A DNA stretch of 64,000 nucleotides from Zygnema circumcarinatum (lineage: Eukaryota; Streptophyta; Zygnematophyceae; Zygnematales; Zygnemataceae). Positions 26,960 through 38,786 of this stretch are shown piece by piece. How positions within the stretch are numbered: position 1 is the first letter of the stretch; every line of letters begins with the position of its first letter. The stretch is from positions 3,676,515 to 3,740,514 of the forward strand of contig CM074804.1 in the NCBI GenBank assembly GCA_037447605.1. The letters run 5' to 3'. Below the pieces are notes generated by a model, which was not told where the DNA came from, did not search any database, and saw nothing but the letters and a program-made list of their open reading frames with translations. A program made the position numbers and the translations under genes.

Positions 26960-27366
26960 CCCGTACCGTCCCGTTCCCGTTCCCGTTCCCGTTTCCGTTC
27001 CCGTTCCCGTTTCCGTTCCCGTTCCCGATCCCGTTCCCGTTCCCGTCCCCGATCCCGATCCCGTTCCCGATCCCGTTCCCGTTCCCGATCCCGTTCCCGT
27101 TCCCGTTCCCGTTCCCGTTCCCGTTCCCGTTCCCGTTCCCGTTCCCGTTCCGTTCCGTTCCGTTCCGTTCCGTTTCCGTTCCGTTCCGTTCCCGTTCCCG
27201 TTCCCGTTCCCGTTCCCGTTCCCGTTCCCGTTCCCGTTCCCGTTCCCGTTCCCGTTCCCGTTCCCGTTCCCGTTCCCGTTCCCGTTCCCGTTCCCGTTCC
27301 CGTTCCCGTTCCCGTTCCCGTTCCCGTTCCCGTTCCCGTCCCCGTTCCCGTCCCCTTCCCGTTCCC
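26960..27366. repeat. (CCCGTT)n hexanucleotide array with (CCGTT)n pentamer segment
   Basis: About 400 bp of CCCGTT units. It is broken by CCCGAT and GTTTCC variants in the left half and by a CCGTT pentamer run near 27,145-27,190, then is perfect for roughly 25 units from about 27,188 to 27,338. On the minus strand the unit is GGGAAC, giving regularly spaced GGG runs with three-base AAC spacers. The homogeneous right end suggests recent expansion. Confidence 0.97.
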
Positions 27367-27434
27367 GTTGTTGCTCTCTTCGCCGTTTCGTCGCCGTTCC
27401 CGTGAGCGTCGGCGCAAAAGTCGACGCCGTTGCG

Positions 27435-27642
27435 CCCTCCCTCCCTCCCTCCCTCCCTCCCTCGGGGCGGCGCAACGCGAACCACAACGCTGGCGGTGGA
27501 TCGCGCCCGCCCGCTCTCGCCCGCCCGCCCGCCCCGGCGAGCCGAGTCGGCGCCTCGGGCGGGGAGCGACAGTGCGAGAGGCGGGGAAACGCGCAGCCCT
27601 GAAAGAGGGACAGCCCGGGAGGGAGGGAGGGAGGGAGGGAGG
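27435..27642 (+). promoter_or_regulatory. CCCT/GGGA inverted pair and G-rich leader before the protease start codon
   Basis: (CCCT)n at 27,435-27,463 is complementary to (GGGA)n at 27,617-27,642, with about 150 nt between. The GGGA tract ends 7 nt before the ATG at 27,650 and has five or more GGG runs with one-base spacers, a canonical G-quadruplex pattern on the mRNA strand. If both tracts are in the 5' UTR they could pair as a hairpin or form alternative structures near the start codon. The transcription start is not known. Confidence 0.6.
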
Positions 27643-27649
27643 AAGGCTC

Positions 27650-30600
27650 ATGGCGTTTAGGGTTCCTCTCCTCCTAGTGCTGGGAGCGCTGCTGCTCCCA
27701 GCGTCCCTGGAGGTCGGAGAAGCGGCCTTCATAAAAGCCCGGCTTCGCCATGGCTTCTTCAACGCATCAATACGAGAGCAGCAGAGTCCTTCGCTGCGGC
27801 GAAACCTGCTGGGTGAGGCACGGATGTGGCTCTACGGCCATGTGCTGACAAGAGGGTAAGATTTATTGCGCTTAGGTTGTGCTGGATCTGTTTGAATTCA
27901 GGTTTCCATGCGGGCAGTGGTGACGGAGATGTGAATTTACCTGGCCTTTGATCTGCTCTATACGTTTTAGCACCTGTTCCTGTGATCTATAGGCCCTCTT
28001 TTCGAGAATTCTCTGAACTCTTGTCAGACGCAGGAGCTGTTCAGCGCTTAATGCTGCTTGTCGTCTAGTCCTTGGGTGGGGGTCAAAGGCGAAGGCAAGT
28101 TTAAATTCTATTTTAATTCGGATTCGATGTGGCCTGAGCAAGCGTCTGTGATCCTTGCCGAGCGATCCGCTAGGGCAGCAGAAGCGAAACATTTTTTTCT
28201 AGTTGGGCCTAGGGGCCTAGTGGGGCTTAGGGCCTGTGGGAAGCAACTTGAAACTTGTTTTCCTAAAACCACGTTTGAGCTGTTTAAGTGGTTAACATGC
28301 AATTTTTTCTCAGCGAATTCTACTCTCTACTCCTGTCTATTTCTCACTCTCACTCTCACTCTCGCTCTCTCTATCTCCTTCCTCTCTCGCTCACTTCTCC
28401 CTTTCTCTCTGTGTGGGTATCTAAAGTTTGATAGTATTGGGCTGTGGGCTAAGAAGCCGAACTCAGTCAGTTAACTTATTTCAGCCACAAGATAGGTCAT
28501 GCATGTCCATACTGCACAGTTAATTGAAGCCAATAATTTCGACAGATTCTTCTGTTGGTGGCAGATATTACTACACTGATCTGTGGGTAGGAACGCCACG
28601 GCAGCATTTCTCTCTTATCGTTGACACAGGGAGCACGGTCACATATGTCCCCTGCTCCACGTGCACTGAATGTGGACATCATGAGGTGCGCATTTTCCTG
28701 CTCTCAACTGTCGATGCATTTGTGATGTTCATCAGATAATGCCGGTAAGCATTGGAGTCCCGCAAATAACAGGACCGAGGAAGGCTGTGCCACAGGATTC
28801 TCCATTTATCCCAACCGATTCCTCCACCTACCAGGCTATGGGTTGCCACTCAGCCAATTGCCCTCAGCAACAGTGTGATAATCAGGAACGCTGCATCTAT
28901 ACCCGGCATTACGCCGAGGAGAGTAGCAGCACAGGGCTGCTCGTAGAAGATGTGATCAGTTTTGGCGACGTGTCAACTATTAACGATGCAAGGATCACCT
29001 TTGGCTGTGAGACTCGCGAAACAGGCGACCTGTTCACTCAGAAAGCTGACGGCATTATCGGATTGGGTCGCGGCCCATTGAGCGTCGTGGATCAGCTGGT
29101 GGAGCAGGGAAATGCCGATAATTCATTTTCACTATGCTACGGAGGGATGGAGACGGGAGGTGGAGCGATGATCGTGGGCTCGACTAGCTTGCCCGCGGAA
29201 ATGAAATTTACTCCCCTAGACCCTATTCGTAGGTAAGCTTTCGCACTTACGGCAAAAAGGCACGCACCTGCTCTGTGTTCATCTCTATCCCTTCCTTCCT
29301 TCTTACAAACCACTTTGCGCGTAAGAACTCCCACAGTTTAGTTCTATTGCCAGGAATTAACTCACAATCGTTTGCTTAATCAATTAAGTCTGAGCTTTTT
29401 GAAGGTACTTTGCAATTTTGGTTCCAATTTACGTGCCAAACTCTGGTAATTTCTTCAGGGAAGTAGAGATCCGGCATTCAAATTGACGGTCTGCTGTGAG
29501 CATGTGGCAGTGCCAGCAGTGCATATTACAATCTGGTCCTGGAGGAGCTTCGTGTTGGAGGGAAGGCTTTGAGCTTGCCGGACTATACTTTTGATCAGGG
29601 CTATGGTACTGTGCTAGACAGTGGCACCACCTTTACATATCTGCCTAAACAAGCTTTTGCTGCTTTTACTGCTGGGGTGCGTTCCACTGTCCTCCACTCG
29701 ACAGCGGTATGACTGATTGGGACAATGGATCTCTCTTTCTTTAACTGCGATGAAGCAGTTCTAACATCTTAAAAAATGAAATTTCTAGGACCTTTGATCC
29801 AAAACTGCTTTTTTTCTGTTTAAAAATTATATGCTCTATAATTGCTCCGTGATGACTTCTTTGCTGCGGTGGTAGCCGTCCATTAGTGACAGCTAAATAA
29901 TTAATGCAACATTCAATGATCTGCAGGTGAGCGCATTGTTAAAGGACCTTCAGAGCATAGAAGGCCCCGAGCCTGAAAAATTCAAGGACATATGTTATGC
30001 TGGAGCATCGACGTAAGTGTACTTTTTGGCTCTCAGGGTTAGAGCTTAAGGGGGTTCACTGTAGTGCTGCACTGAGGTTGGGAAGCGGGAACGAGTTCAT
30101 TTCGGTTCACTCTGATATGGTTTTATGTGGTTCATATGCAGCAAGGCGGAGGACCTTAAGCTTTACTTTCCAAAGGTTGAATTTGCTTTTGGAGGAGGCG
30201 TCGTATATGAGTTAGATCCAGAGAACTACCTTTTCCGGGTATGTGTGAACAGACCTGCTTCAATGGTCAAGAGTGCTTCTCACTTGCCTTATTTAATCAT
30301 TGTTTGGGATTGCTTGTTAGCTCCTTAGGAAGGCACTTGTCTCCCAAAGGATGAAGTGGTATCAAGTAGTATAAATACCGTTCTCAGATGGCCCCCTCTG
30401 AGACGTCATTCAGTACTGAACTGTACGAATTTTTCCCCCCTGAAATGTCATTCAGTCTCACGAAAAATAATACGAAGTGTATGCGCGGTTCGCCCTAGTT
30501 TGCACCCCTCGAAGGCGTCAAACTGATGTTTGCCAGTTTATCCCTACCCACCACTCCCAACTTGGAGGTATACTACTGTACTGTTTTGCAAAGTTATGTC

Positions 30601-32787
30601 ACTACCTTCGCTTTCTTGCCTTCGTTTGGTCCAACATTTTGCAGCATCGCAAGGTCGACGGAGCGTATTGCCTCGGATTCTTCGAGAATCAGGATGGAGG
30701 AACTCTTCTGGGAGGTGAGTCGAGGCAAAAAATGGACCTCCTGCAGCAGTGGATGTAGTGAGTGGGTGTGGTTGTTGCACATTAAGAGCAATGTATAAGT
30801 ATATCGTGGGGAGTTGTGTGCAGGGATTCTTGTCAGGAATACGCTCGTGACATACGACCGGACTAACGCTCAGGTCGGGTTTTGGAAGACAAACTGCGAG
30901 CACCTTTTTGACGTACTTCCAGACATGGAAGGCACTGGGACCAGCATTCCTAACCCCGAATTTGCCAACAAGTTGAATAATACGAATACGACTACGGATA
31001 CATCAGACAACCCAGACGAGAGTGCAGGTATAGATTGATGAGCTTTTGGATTTCGGGATCTTCTGAAGACAGTCCTTTGATATTGGAACTTACCTGGGAA
31101 ATTGTGCTTTGCTAGATATACGAAGTGATAGTGACCTCATGCTCTAGCAATGCACGCACAAGCTGAGGTGCATTGAGCAGTGGCGAAGAGCGAGATTCCT
31201 TTGGACCCTTTGGAGCAAGGAATGGAGCATGACTAGGGGGGCGGTGCAGGCTGCAGTGGCTGCGCTTCTCTCATCGTGGTCAGCATGACACTTGGAACTC
31301 AGTATGCGGATTTTAGCGAGCTGAGAGAGCAGTTTCTCAGCGACATGGCGCGGGAGCTTAATCTGGACGAAAGCCAGGTCTTTCTTCCAACCTGACTATG
31401 CACTCGAGTCAACCTCGCGGTCATCATGTCTTTGCATTGTCAGGATCATGTGCAAGCCAAATTTTCTTGCTTTGATGCGTGCTTCGGTGCTGTAGCTGCT
31501 GCATGATGAACAGTGATGCAGGCAAGCAGATCTCTATCTTTGCACAGCGATGCTGGTCAGGGATTGAATTCCCTGTGAGTAGCCAGCTTCTGAGGCTGGC
31601 CTGCATATGTGCTTTCCTCTCTTGCGATTACCTTTTTATTCATTTTTGACATGCTGCATTTTATCCAACTCAGAATCTGAATCAAAGGAGATACCAGCAC
31701 TTGGGCTTATCAAACTTGGACAGTATGTTTTGGGATTTAAATTGAAAACAGTACTTTCGAATTTTACTCTCTTCAAAATTCACAGGAAAGCATGCACTAG
31801 ATTCGAATATGACATGTTCGGGAAGTATCAAAAGGTTGACCCGCCCTACTGTGGTGGATGTTTCAGGTAGAGATCTCCAAATTTGGGCGGATTGAAGACT
31901 CGTCTGGAGGGGTGGCGCTTCAACTGAGGATCGTGCCGCGCTCGCCGGCCAATTACATTATGCCAAAGGAGGCAGAAGTGAGCTCCTCCGACCTTCTTGA
32001 CAACTCGATGCAAGAGTTTGAAATAACGTGCATTCCAATAAATGCATCGAAAAAGATGAATAACGCTCTGAGGGCTGAATGCCTTAAATGATGATGAATT
32101 TGCAGAAAGTAGTGGTTTTTGGAATTGGAAACCAGATGTAAGGGGCTAATGCATGCCTTTTTACACGGCATGGAAAGGCAGTGAAAGTGCTTGTCTTGGG
32201 CTTGAGTTGCTCAGTATTGGCACACGGATCCCAATGCGTTGTGGCTTTGTGGAAATTTCACTCATTGGCTGCTTGCTCCTCCTGCAGCGCATAAAGGCTG
32301 TGCTCCAAAACAGTGAGCTGGGCCTGCGGGATAGCTTTGCGAAGTACAACGTGACCTCTGTGAGAATAGTCTCTGCTGGCGATGAAGAAGAAGGAGGAGG
32401 AGGAGGAGGAGGGTATGTTCCTATGCAAACCTTTGGGAATTGATGCGGCTTGCTGAAAATTGGGCTTGAAAAGAAGCAGTTCACTCATTGGCTGTCCGCC
32501 CTCAACGAGCTCGTTGATGTCTTTTCAATGTTCTGTGTCCTATTTGCCGAGGGCCGAGAATTGACAGGTGGTTATGGCGCCTGGGCGCATGCAGGGGCGC
32601 GTGGCGGTGGCTCGTGGGGGCGGCAGCGCTGCTGGCGGTCGTGGCGGTGGGAGGGGCCGTTGCAGGCGTGGCGTGGCACAGGCGGCGGTCGGCGCTGCAG
32701 GCGAGGAGATACACCACCTTCGATGACTTGAACGACGACGAGGACGAAGAGAAGGAGGCACTGGACGGAGAGCGATCAGTGCTTTAA
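27650..32787 (+). CDS. Membrane-anchored pepsin-like (A1 family) aspartic protease
   Basis: Twelve exons: 27650-27855, 28565-28685, 28796-29232, 29520-29676, 29927-30012, 30142-30238, 30645-30714, 30824-31027, 31250-31377, 31867-31977, 32288-32412, 32568-32787. Phases close to 653 residues. The N-terminus [18 protein letters not shown] is a signal peptide. Catalytic motifs are VDTGSTVTY (Asp89) and LDSGTTFTY (Asp288), both intact, with a flap [10 protein letters not shown] and the late motif RNTLVTYDR...VGFWKTNC. Paired Cys residues ([14 protein letters not shown]) suit disulfides. After the protease fold come a lumenal domain, a membrane helix (about 596-617) and a charged tail with YTTF and an acidic Asp/Glu cluster. 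It resembles the plant GYYTTRLWIGTP subgroup. The predicted topology is type I with the protease in the secretory or vacuolar lumen. Substrate unknown. Confidence 0.93.
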
Positions 32788-34036
32788 GTTTTGCAATGTA
32801 GAAATTTTAACCTGTAGATAACTTTTCTCTGATTGCAGTATCCTTTACTGACACGACTAACATAGATGTAAACAGAGTATGTCGCGCTCCTTGCCGAGGA
32901 CAGCTAACAAGCAGAAGGAAGTAGTTTGAAAGTCCCTTCTAGGATCCTTGCGACCACCATTTCCGCTCTCAGTCGCCATTCATTCTTTCCGTCGTCTCCA
33001 TCTTTCTTAAAAATTGCAACATGCTTCTTAAGAAGCCTCGGAGACATCCCCGAGGCCTGGCATCCTTCCAAAACTTGGCAGGCGGAAAAAGAAATGTAGA
33101 GATAGGGAGGAAACTAGAATGCAATTGGAGGGTTATTTTTCATTGAGTTAAATACCCACGAATGAAATCTGAGTTTGCTTTAAAACCCACAAAAATTGAC
33201 CATCTGGAGCAGGCGATCATTCCCTCGACGTAGGCGTGGGTCCTTGAAGGCGTGGGCATTGGAGTCTTGCGGGAGGCCCCCGCGATGCCCGGCCCGACCT
33301 CCATCCCTTTGACAGCTGCCGTCTCTTGAGCCCCCTGCCCCTGCCCCTGCTGTCTGCTTGCGACATGGAAGCCATGCATGCATGCACATGCATGCACGGG
33401 CGAAGCATTTGTCAGAAGGGCCCACGTCGTGGTTTCTGGTCGTAGCGGCAGCTCCCTTGAAGGGCATCGCCAAAAGACGCTGTTCTATGCCGTAGTTTCG
33501 GTCCCCGAACCGTTCCATGCGTCTCACAGGCCGTCGCGTGCCGACCACGCGCGAGCATGGAACGCGCCGTCCGCGGACCGACCGACTCCCCGCCGAGGAC
33601 GCGCGACGCGATTGGCGTCCACCAAGAACCGGGATCCACCGTGAGGTCGGCTCTGTCGGATGGTCGGATCCACCGCGCGGCAGTTGGCGGTTGACCCTGC
33701 GCGGACCACGTGGAGGGCGCGCGGCCTCGAGGCGGCGATAGGCCCTTGAGGCTGCTCCGCCCGCCACACCGCTCCAAGCCCCGCCGCGCGCCACGTGGCG
33801 CTGTGGGGGGGGGGGAGGGGGGAAGGGCTCAGGGCGGGGCAGGGAGTCGGTAGAGAGAGTGAGAGACGGAAGGAGAGAGGGAGAGGGAGAGAGGGAGAGA
33901 GGGAGAGGGAGAAGAGGAACCAGAGAGAGAGAGTAGGCTTAGGCAGGGAGAGCAGGGAGGAGTGCAGAAGGGCGAGCGGCAGGGGAGGTAGGAGAGGAGA
34001 AGGGACAGGAAGAGGGAGGGGAAGAGAGGAGAGGAT
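32788..34036. other. Intergenic region before the NmrA/CIA30 gene
   Basis: The left part (32,788 to about 33,200) is AT-moderate and is probably the 3' UTR and spacer of the protease gene. From about 33,210 it becomes CpG-rich, with ATGC/GCAT alternations near 33,372-33,397 and a 10-bp inverted repeat (33,511-33,520 with 33,555-33,564, GTTCCATGC core). A purine-only tract runs up to the next ATG. No protein-coding signal was recognised on either strand. It most likely holds the promoter and 5' UTR of the downstream gene. Confidence 0.7.
33842..34036 (+). repeat. GA-rich (purine-only) tract at the NmrA/CIA30 5' end
   Basis: Nearly 200 nt of GGGAGA/GAGAG-type sequence ends directly at the ATG at 34,037. 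If transcribed it would be a purine-rich 5' leader; on DNA it can form triplex structures. GAGA-type promoter elements are known in plants, but binding here is not shown. Confidence 0.85.
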
Positions 34037-37000
34037 ATGGCAGCAGCTCTTTGCGCAGCGCGGTGGATCGGTAATGTGGGAGCGCCATGGCTCGCAGGAG
34101 GCAGCAGGGAACAGGGCGAGCTTGGAGCTTGTGAGCTCATGGGAGGCGGGAGGTCCTTGAAGAATGGCGCTGGAATTAGGGTTAGCGGACTGAAGGCCGG
34201 GAAGGCGAGGCCGCAAACAGCGGCAGTGAGAGCATCTGAAGGGCGCGTGGCTGCAGAAACAAGAGAAGAACGTCTATCTGAGGATGCAAAATCTACATTG
34301 TCGCATGCAAGGGAGGATCATGTTGGAATTCACGTAGGCAACACCAGCCATATGGGAGACAATGGAGATTTGGGAGAAAAGGGAGAAGGAGCTGTTGCGG
34401 AAGGAAGTCTGGATGAGGGTGAAAGTGAGGCATTGATCAGGACAGACGTGGCAAGCGCCAGCGGTCGGGGCACGCAGGAAGCGCAGAAATTGACGCTTGA
34501 TGACGTGAATCCTGTGGGACTTGGACGGCGCTCTCGTCAGCTTTTTGACGACGTCTGGCGCAGACTCATTCAGTTGGGGCAGCTCACACAGCCGCCTCTT
34601 CAGGAGGAGTATGAGGATGTGTTGGTGCAGGGGCCAAACTGCGACTTCACAACTCCAAATGCAGAATTCACAACTGTGCTTGTTGCAGGAGCTACAGGGC
34701 GGGTGGGCCGAGTTCTTGTGCGCAAGTTACTGCTTCGAGGTTACTCTGTAAAGGCAAGAGTTTAGCCCCGTGTAATAATTGTGTTTGTGGTTTTGCAAAC
34801 CATTTCACTTACGTTAACTGAACTGCATTGTCGAGAGAATGTAAGGGAGGCGCCTAGATCTAAGAGCATGCAGAGTTTATGACTTCGACTTGTTTCTCTC
34901 ATAGTCTAAAATTGAGCTCTCTCTACTGAAGTGAAAATTCATACTAAATTGCTATTGTTTGTAGTTGTAGAAAAGGATTGTGAGGGATTCCTATGTCTAT
35001 GGATCCTAGAGCTTGCTCTTATTCTGCCAATTCTCCACTTATGCTCCAGGCATTGGTCCGAAATCGGGACCCAGAGACGTTGGAGAAACTTCCAAGGTCT
35101 GTAGAGGTGGTGGTGGGAGATCTTGGAGACCCGAAGTCTCTGAAAGCTGCCGTTGAGGGCTGCACGAAAGTTGTCTTCTGTGCTCGCGCGCGCACTGCCA
35201 TCACTGGCGACTTGCTGCGAGTGGAGCAGCAGGGCGTTGACAACTTGGCGCGGGCAATCTTGGTATGGCACACTCCTCTTCGCCCTTTTCAACGGCATTG
35301 CACTGCATACTCTTCTCCCGAACTCGACTTTATGCAATGCTTAAAAATTCTATATTCGGCAGGTTTTACTGGAGGTTAGGTGACTGCAATGTAGATGCGT
35401 GAATGCACGCTTATTTATGTACCCACGTATGGGTGCTATTCATTAATACCTGGGTAGGAGCAAATGTTGTAGGCACAACTTCAACTGATGGAAGAATGAG
35501 CTTAAACAATTGTATGCATTTCATTGTACCCCCGTCAATTGAGTCATGCTCCAGCTAAGTACATTTCAAGCAGAGCAAGGCAGGATTAATTCTGGCCACA
35601 GCTTGGAAGGCTGTCTCACGTCACTACGGAGAATGATAGCACTTCTTCTGTCTTTGCAGGACTACAACAACATGCTGGCGGCTCGCAGGAGAGGTCGCAG
35701 TGCTAAAAGCAAACTCACTATTGCCAAGTTTAGCAAGCCCCAACACCAGGAGGGTTGGGAGCTGCGCGAAGGCGGTGGCAGCAGTGCCGGTTTCGACTCA
35801 CGCTATGATGGCGGCTGTGACGCTGAGCTCGAATTCACTGAAAAGGGCACGGGGGTCTTTAAAGGTATGCTTCTGCTCAGCTCCATCCTGACCTCGATGA
35901 TGTCCTCCCGGCGGCTACTTCAATCTCAATGAAAATTTATTTTCGCAATCAACCCACTTGTCTGTCGCCTTTGCAGGATTTGTTTTTACGAAAGGGGGAT
36001 ACGTGGAAGCAGCGCGACCGCTACAGTTGCCGGAAGGCACACAGCTGGCCCGGTGAGTTTCCTGAATTTGACACAAGTTTTGGTCGACCTTCGGTTGACT
36101 GCATTTTGCTGCAAAGGGTCGAACGGTCTTTATCTGATTTGATTCATTCGAATACTTGCAATCTGATGGCGGCGCAGGTATGAAGGTTTGCTTTTAAACA
36201 TTATTGGAGATGGCAAGCCTTACAGTCTAGTCTTGGAGACCCAGGACGATGAATATGGCAACCCTGGTCGGACATATACAGCGCGCTTCAATACACGGAA
36301 AGGCTACAGCAGGGTATGCCTTCCCATGCGTCTGCCATCACATCTACTCAGAAACAGTGTAACTTGCATGGCATTGGATGAAAATGGCAACTTATTGATA
36401 GAGTTCTGTAGACAGTACGATTGATAATGGCACTGTGGACTGAAGAGTACAAGAGGCCTGCAGTTTGAGCGAGACGACTTGCTCACTCCGTAATGTAGGC
36501 GTTAATCTGTCGGAAGTGAGAACAAAGGTCCTGAAATTACAACTTGATAGCGGAGTATTGTGCGGCATGGCAACATCGTGCTTTGCCAAACCTTCCTTGT
36601 CCCGCGCTGCTCCGCCCATGAATGCTGGCCGTCAGACGAAGTAGGCATGCTTTGCACTGTCCGCATGTTGACAGGCGTAGGAGGTGGGCGGGGTCGGACG
36701 CAGGTGCGCATTCCGTTCTCAGCCATGCGGCCGGTTGCAATAGACGATCCACCATTGGATGTTGGCCTCGTCACAACTCTCGCCATTCGATTTGAGCCTC
36801 GTCGAATGGTAATTTCTGCTTGCTTCCGCCTTCCCCATGAATCAAACTCAAGACTGAGCAATAACCAGAGTGCATGTTGGGAACGCTTATGCCTTGGCCA
36901 TGCGATTCCTTGCATGTAAGCAGAAGGGAGGAGCTGTGGTGAGGTCTTCAAAGAACGGGAAGCAAGCAGAAGCGGACGACAATGATGAGAGCAGCTTCCG

Positions 37001-38786
37001 GTTGGAGCTGGACTTCATCAAGGCTCTTCCTGTGAGCTCTTCCTTTCAGAAGCCCTAAGGTTTTCGCGATAGGATCTTGATGAAGTAACAGGAGGGAGTC
37101 ACATATCTGCAAAGCCTCCTTTTGTGGTATAAAAATGTAGGTTTCTTAAGAAAAAGAAATAATATTTAGATATACTTTTTTAAATCAAAACAATTGTTTG
37201 AAGATAGTTCGAGGATGAGGAAGTGGTTTTCTGTGCCCATGTGTTAGCAGCTCTTGGAGTCCGAAGTAAGGATAGGGAGCTGTTCCTGAAGTAGCTTAGC
37301 CAGTCATATAGATATTGACATTACAGACTCTGGTTTAAGCTCGAATGAGATAGGAGGGGGGATCGCGAATATACTAAAAAGAATGTCTCATTAGGAAAAG
37401 TATCCATCTGCCCGTTTGCCTGCAGGGAGGAGAGGAGACAGACTTCATTCTGGTTTCGTGCACAGGGGCCGGCGTGCCAGAGGATGTGAGAGAGAAGGTG
37501 GTCAAAGCAAAGATGGTACACGACGCCTCACCTGCTTTATCCCACTTCTAGAATTTAAACAGGTTGACTTCAACTGGAATTTCGAGTCTGCTTACTGTGC
37601 AAGAGATTCATGCGAACGAAAGGTAGGTCTAACAGAACAAAACGGGTCGCAATTTTGGCAGGGTGGAGAGCAAATACTGAGGAACTCAGGCCTGGGCTAC
37701 ACCATAGTGCGACCGGGGCCTCTGCAGGTACGATAAATATCTGCAATCTTTGCAATAACGTTGCATTCAAGTGCCAAATGCTAGTCCCTCTTTCCCCGCT
37801 TCTTGTCACTGTGCTCCAATTTGAATTATTCTGTTCCTGTTTGCAGGAGGAGCCAGGGGGCCAACGGGCACTTGTGTTCGATCAGGGTAACCGGATTTCA
37901 CAGGTAATTCGCGAAACTACGGTTTTGGTGGTCGAGAGTTCGGATCTTTCCAAGCACGATTCTACGATTCTATTGAGCAATTGAAGCACTGCCAAGCCTT
38001 TTAACTTCTGCAGTTAGGTCACAAAAAACTTTCGAGCTGCAGTGTTTTGTTTCACGTTTCATCATTGTCATAGACTTTTCGTTCTATACAACACTCATGT
38101 GGACTCTAAGACTAGGTAGCTGAGTTAAGTAAGAGGTCACCACCCCAGAACAATGGAGCAACTCTCCTGTGCCGCCCTTTCTTCTAGCGAAGTGAATGTT
38201 GTCTACTTTTATCTCACGTTAGCTGCAGAACACCAGAGGTCTCGAACTAATTTGTAAGGTGAGACTGTGACAGGCAATCAGCTGCGCCGATGTGGCAGAC
38301 GTGTGTGTGAAGGCGCTTCATGACCCGTCTGCAAGAAATAAGAGCTTCGATGTGAGGACCTTAGGCCATCCTTCTGTGGACCCCTTCTATGTTGTAGTGC
38401 TGTGGAAAGAAGGCTGTGGCTGACTTTGGGACATGCATGCGAGACGCCTTACTGAAGGCTTCTTGTTCTGCTGGCTTGCAGGTATGCTACGAGTACACAG
38501 ATGGACAGGGTTTATATGAACTGGTACAGCCCCGCAACCTTCTGCCTGTTCCTTTCCATTGTGACCCTGCACCGTCCAGCTGTTCTTGTCGAGGCGCTGT
38601 GAAAGACGTATCACTGTTCTTTTCTGGAAAAAAGGAAGGAAATATAAAGCTGAAGGACATTTCTGAAATAGTCCCCGCTCTAATCGTGGTGTGATCGCTT
38701 GGGTTGGGACGCAGGTGGCTCATCTTCCAGATAAGGCCAACAGCTACCTCACACCGGCACTTCAACTGCTCGAAAAGAACACTTAG
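34037..38786 (+). CDS. Chloroplast-type NmrA-like Rossmann protein with inserted CIA30 domain (HCF173-related)
   Basis: Thirteen exons: 34037-34753, 35050-35262, 35660-35864, 35977-36052, 36178-36313, 36704-36808, 36924-37031, 37426-37515, 37662-37727, 37847-37903, 38274-38351, 38482-38523, 38715-38786. This gives 654 residues with all phases closing. Residues 1 to about 190 are a basic, then acidic, poorly conserved extension that fits a plastid transit peptide plus linker. TTVLVAGATGRVGRVLVRKL (nucleotide-binding GATGRVG, 218-224) opens an atypical SDR fold, interrupted at about 325-525 by a CIA30 domain (YDGGCDAELEFTE, VRIPFSAMRP). The fold resumes with SGLGYTIVRPGPL and FDQGNRISQAISCADVAD. 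Architecture and C-terminal YLTPALQLLEKNT match a plant HCF173-like group; HCF173 itself aids psbA mRNA translation. The same role here is inference. Intron 1 is GC-AG (AAG/GCAAGA at 34,754). Confidence 0.93.

Larger units (their letters stand above)
26623..27649. other. Intergenic region between VPS13 and the aspartic protease gene
   Basis: This stretch holds the 3' flank of VPS13 (26,623 to about 26,900), a long CCCGTT hexamer array, a GC-rich leader and a CCCT/GGGA inverted pair next to the protease start. The long open frames in all directions through the array (Pro-Val, Arg-Ser, Phe-Pro, Gly-Asn, Gly-Thr or Arg-Glu repeats) are products of the six-base period and are not called as genes. 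Confidence 0.85.

Noticed and set aside
26721-27859. Long open frames on both strands encoding Gly-Asn, Gly-Thr, Arg-Glu, Arg-Ser, Pro-Val and Phe-Pro repeats
   Set aside because: They are the six frames of a hexamer array; no frame is favoured, and the protease ATG at 27,650 starts a separate, well-supported gene.
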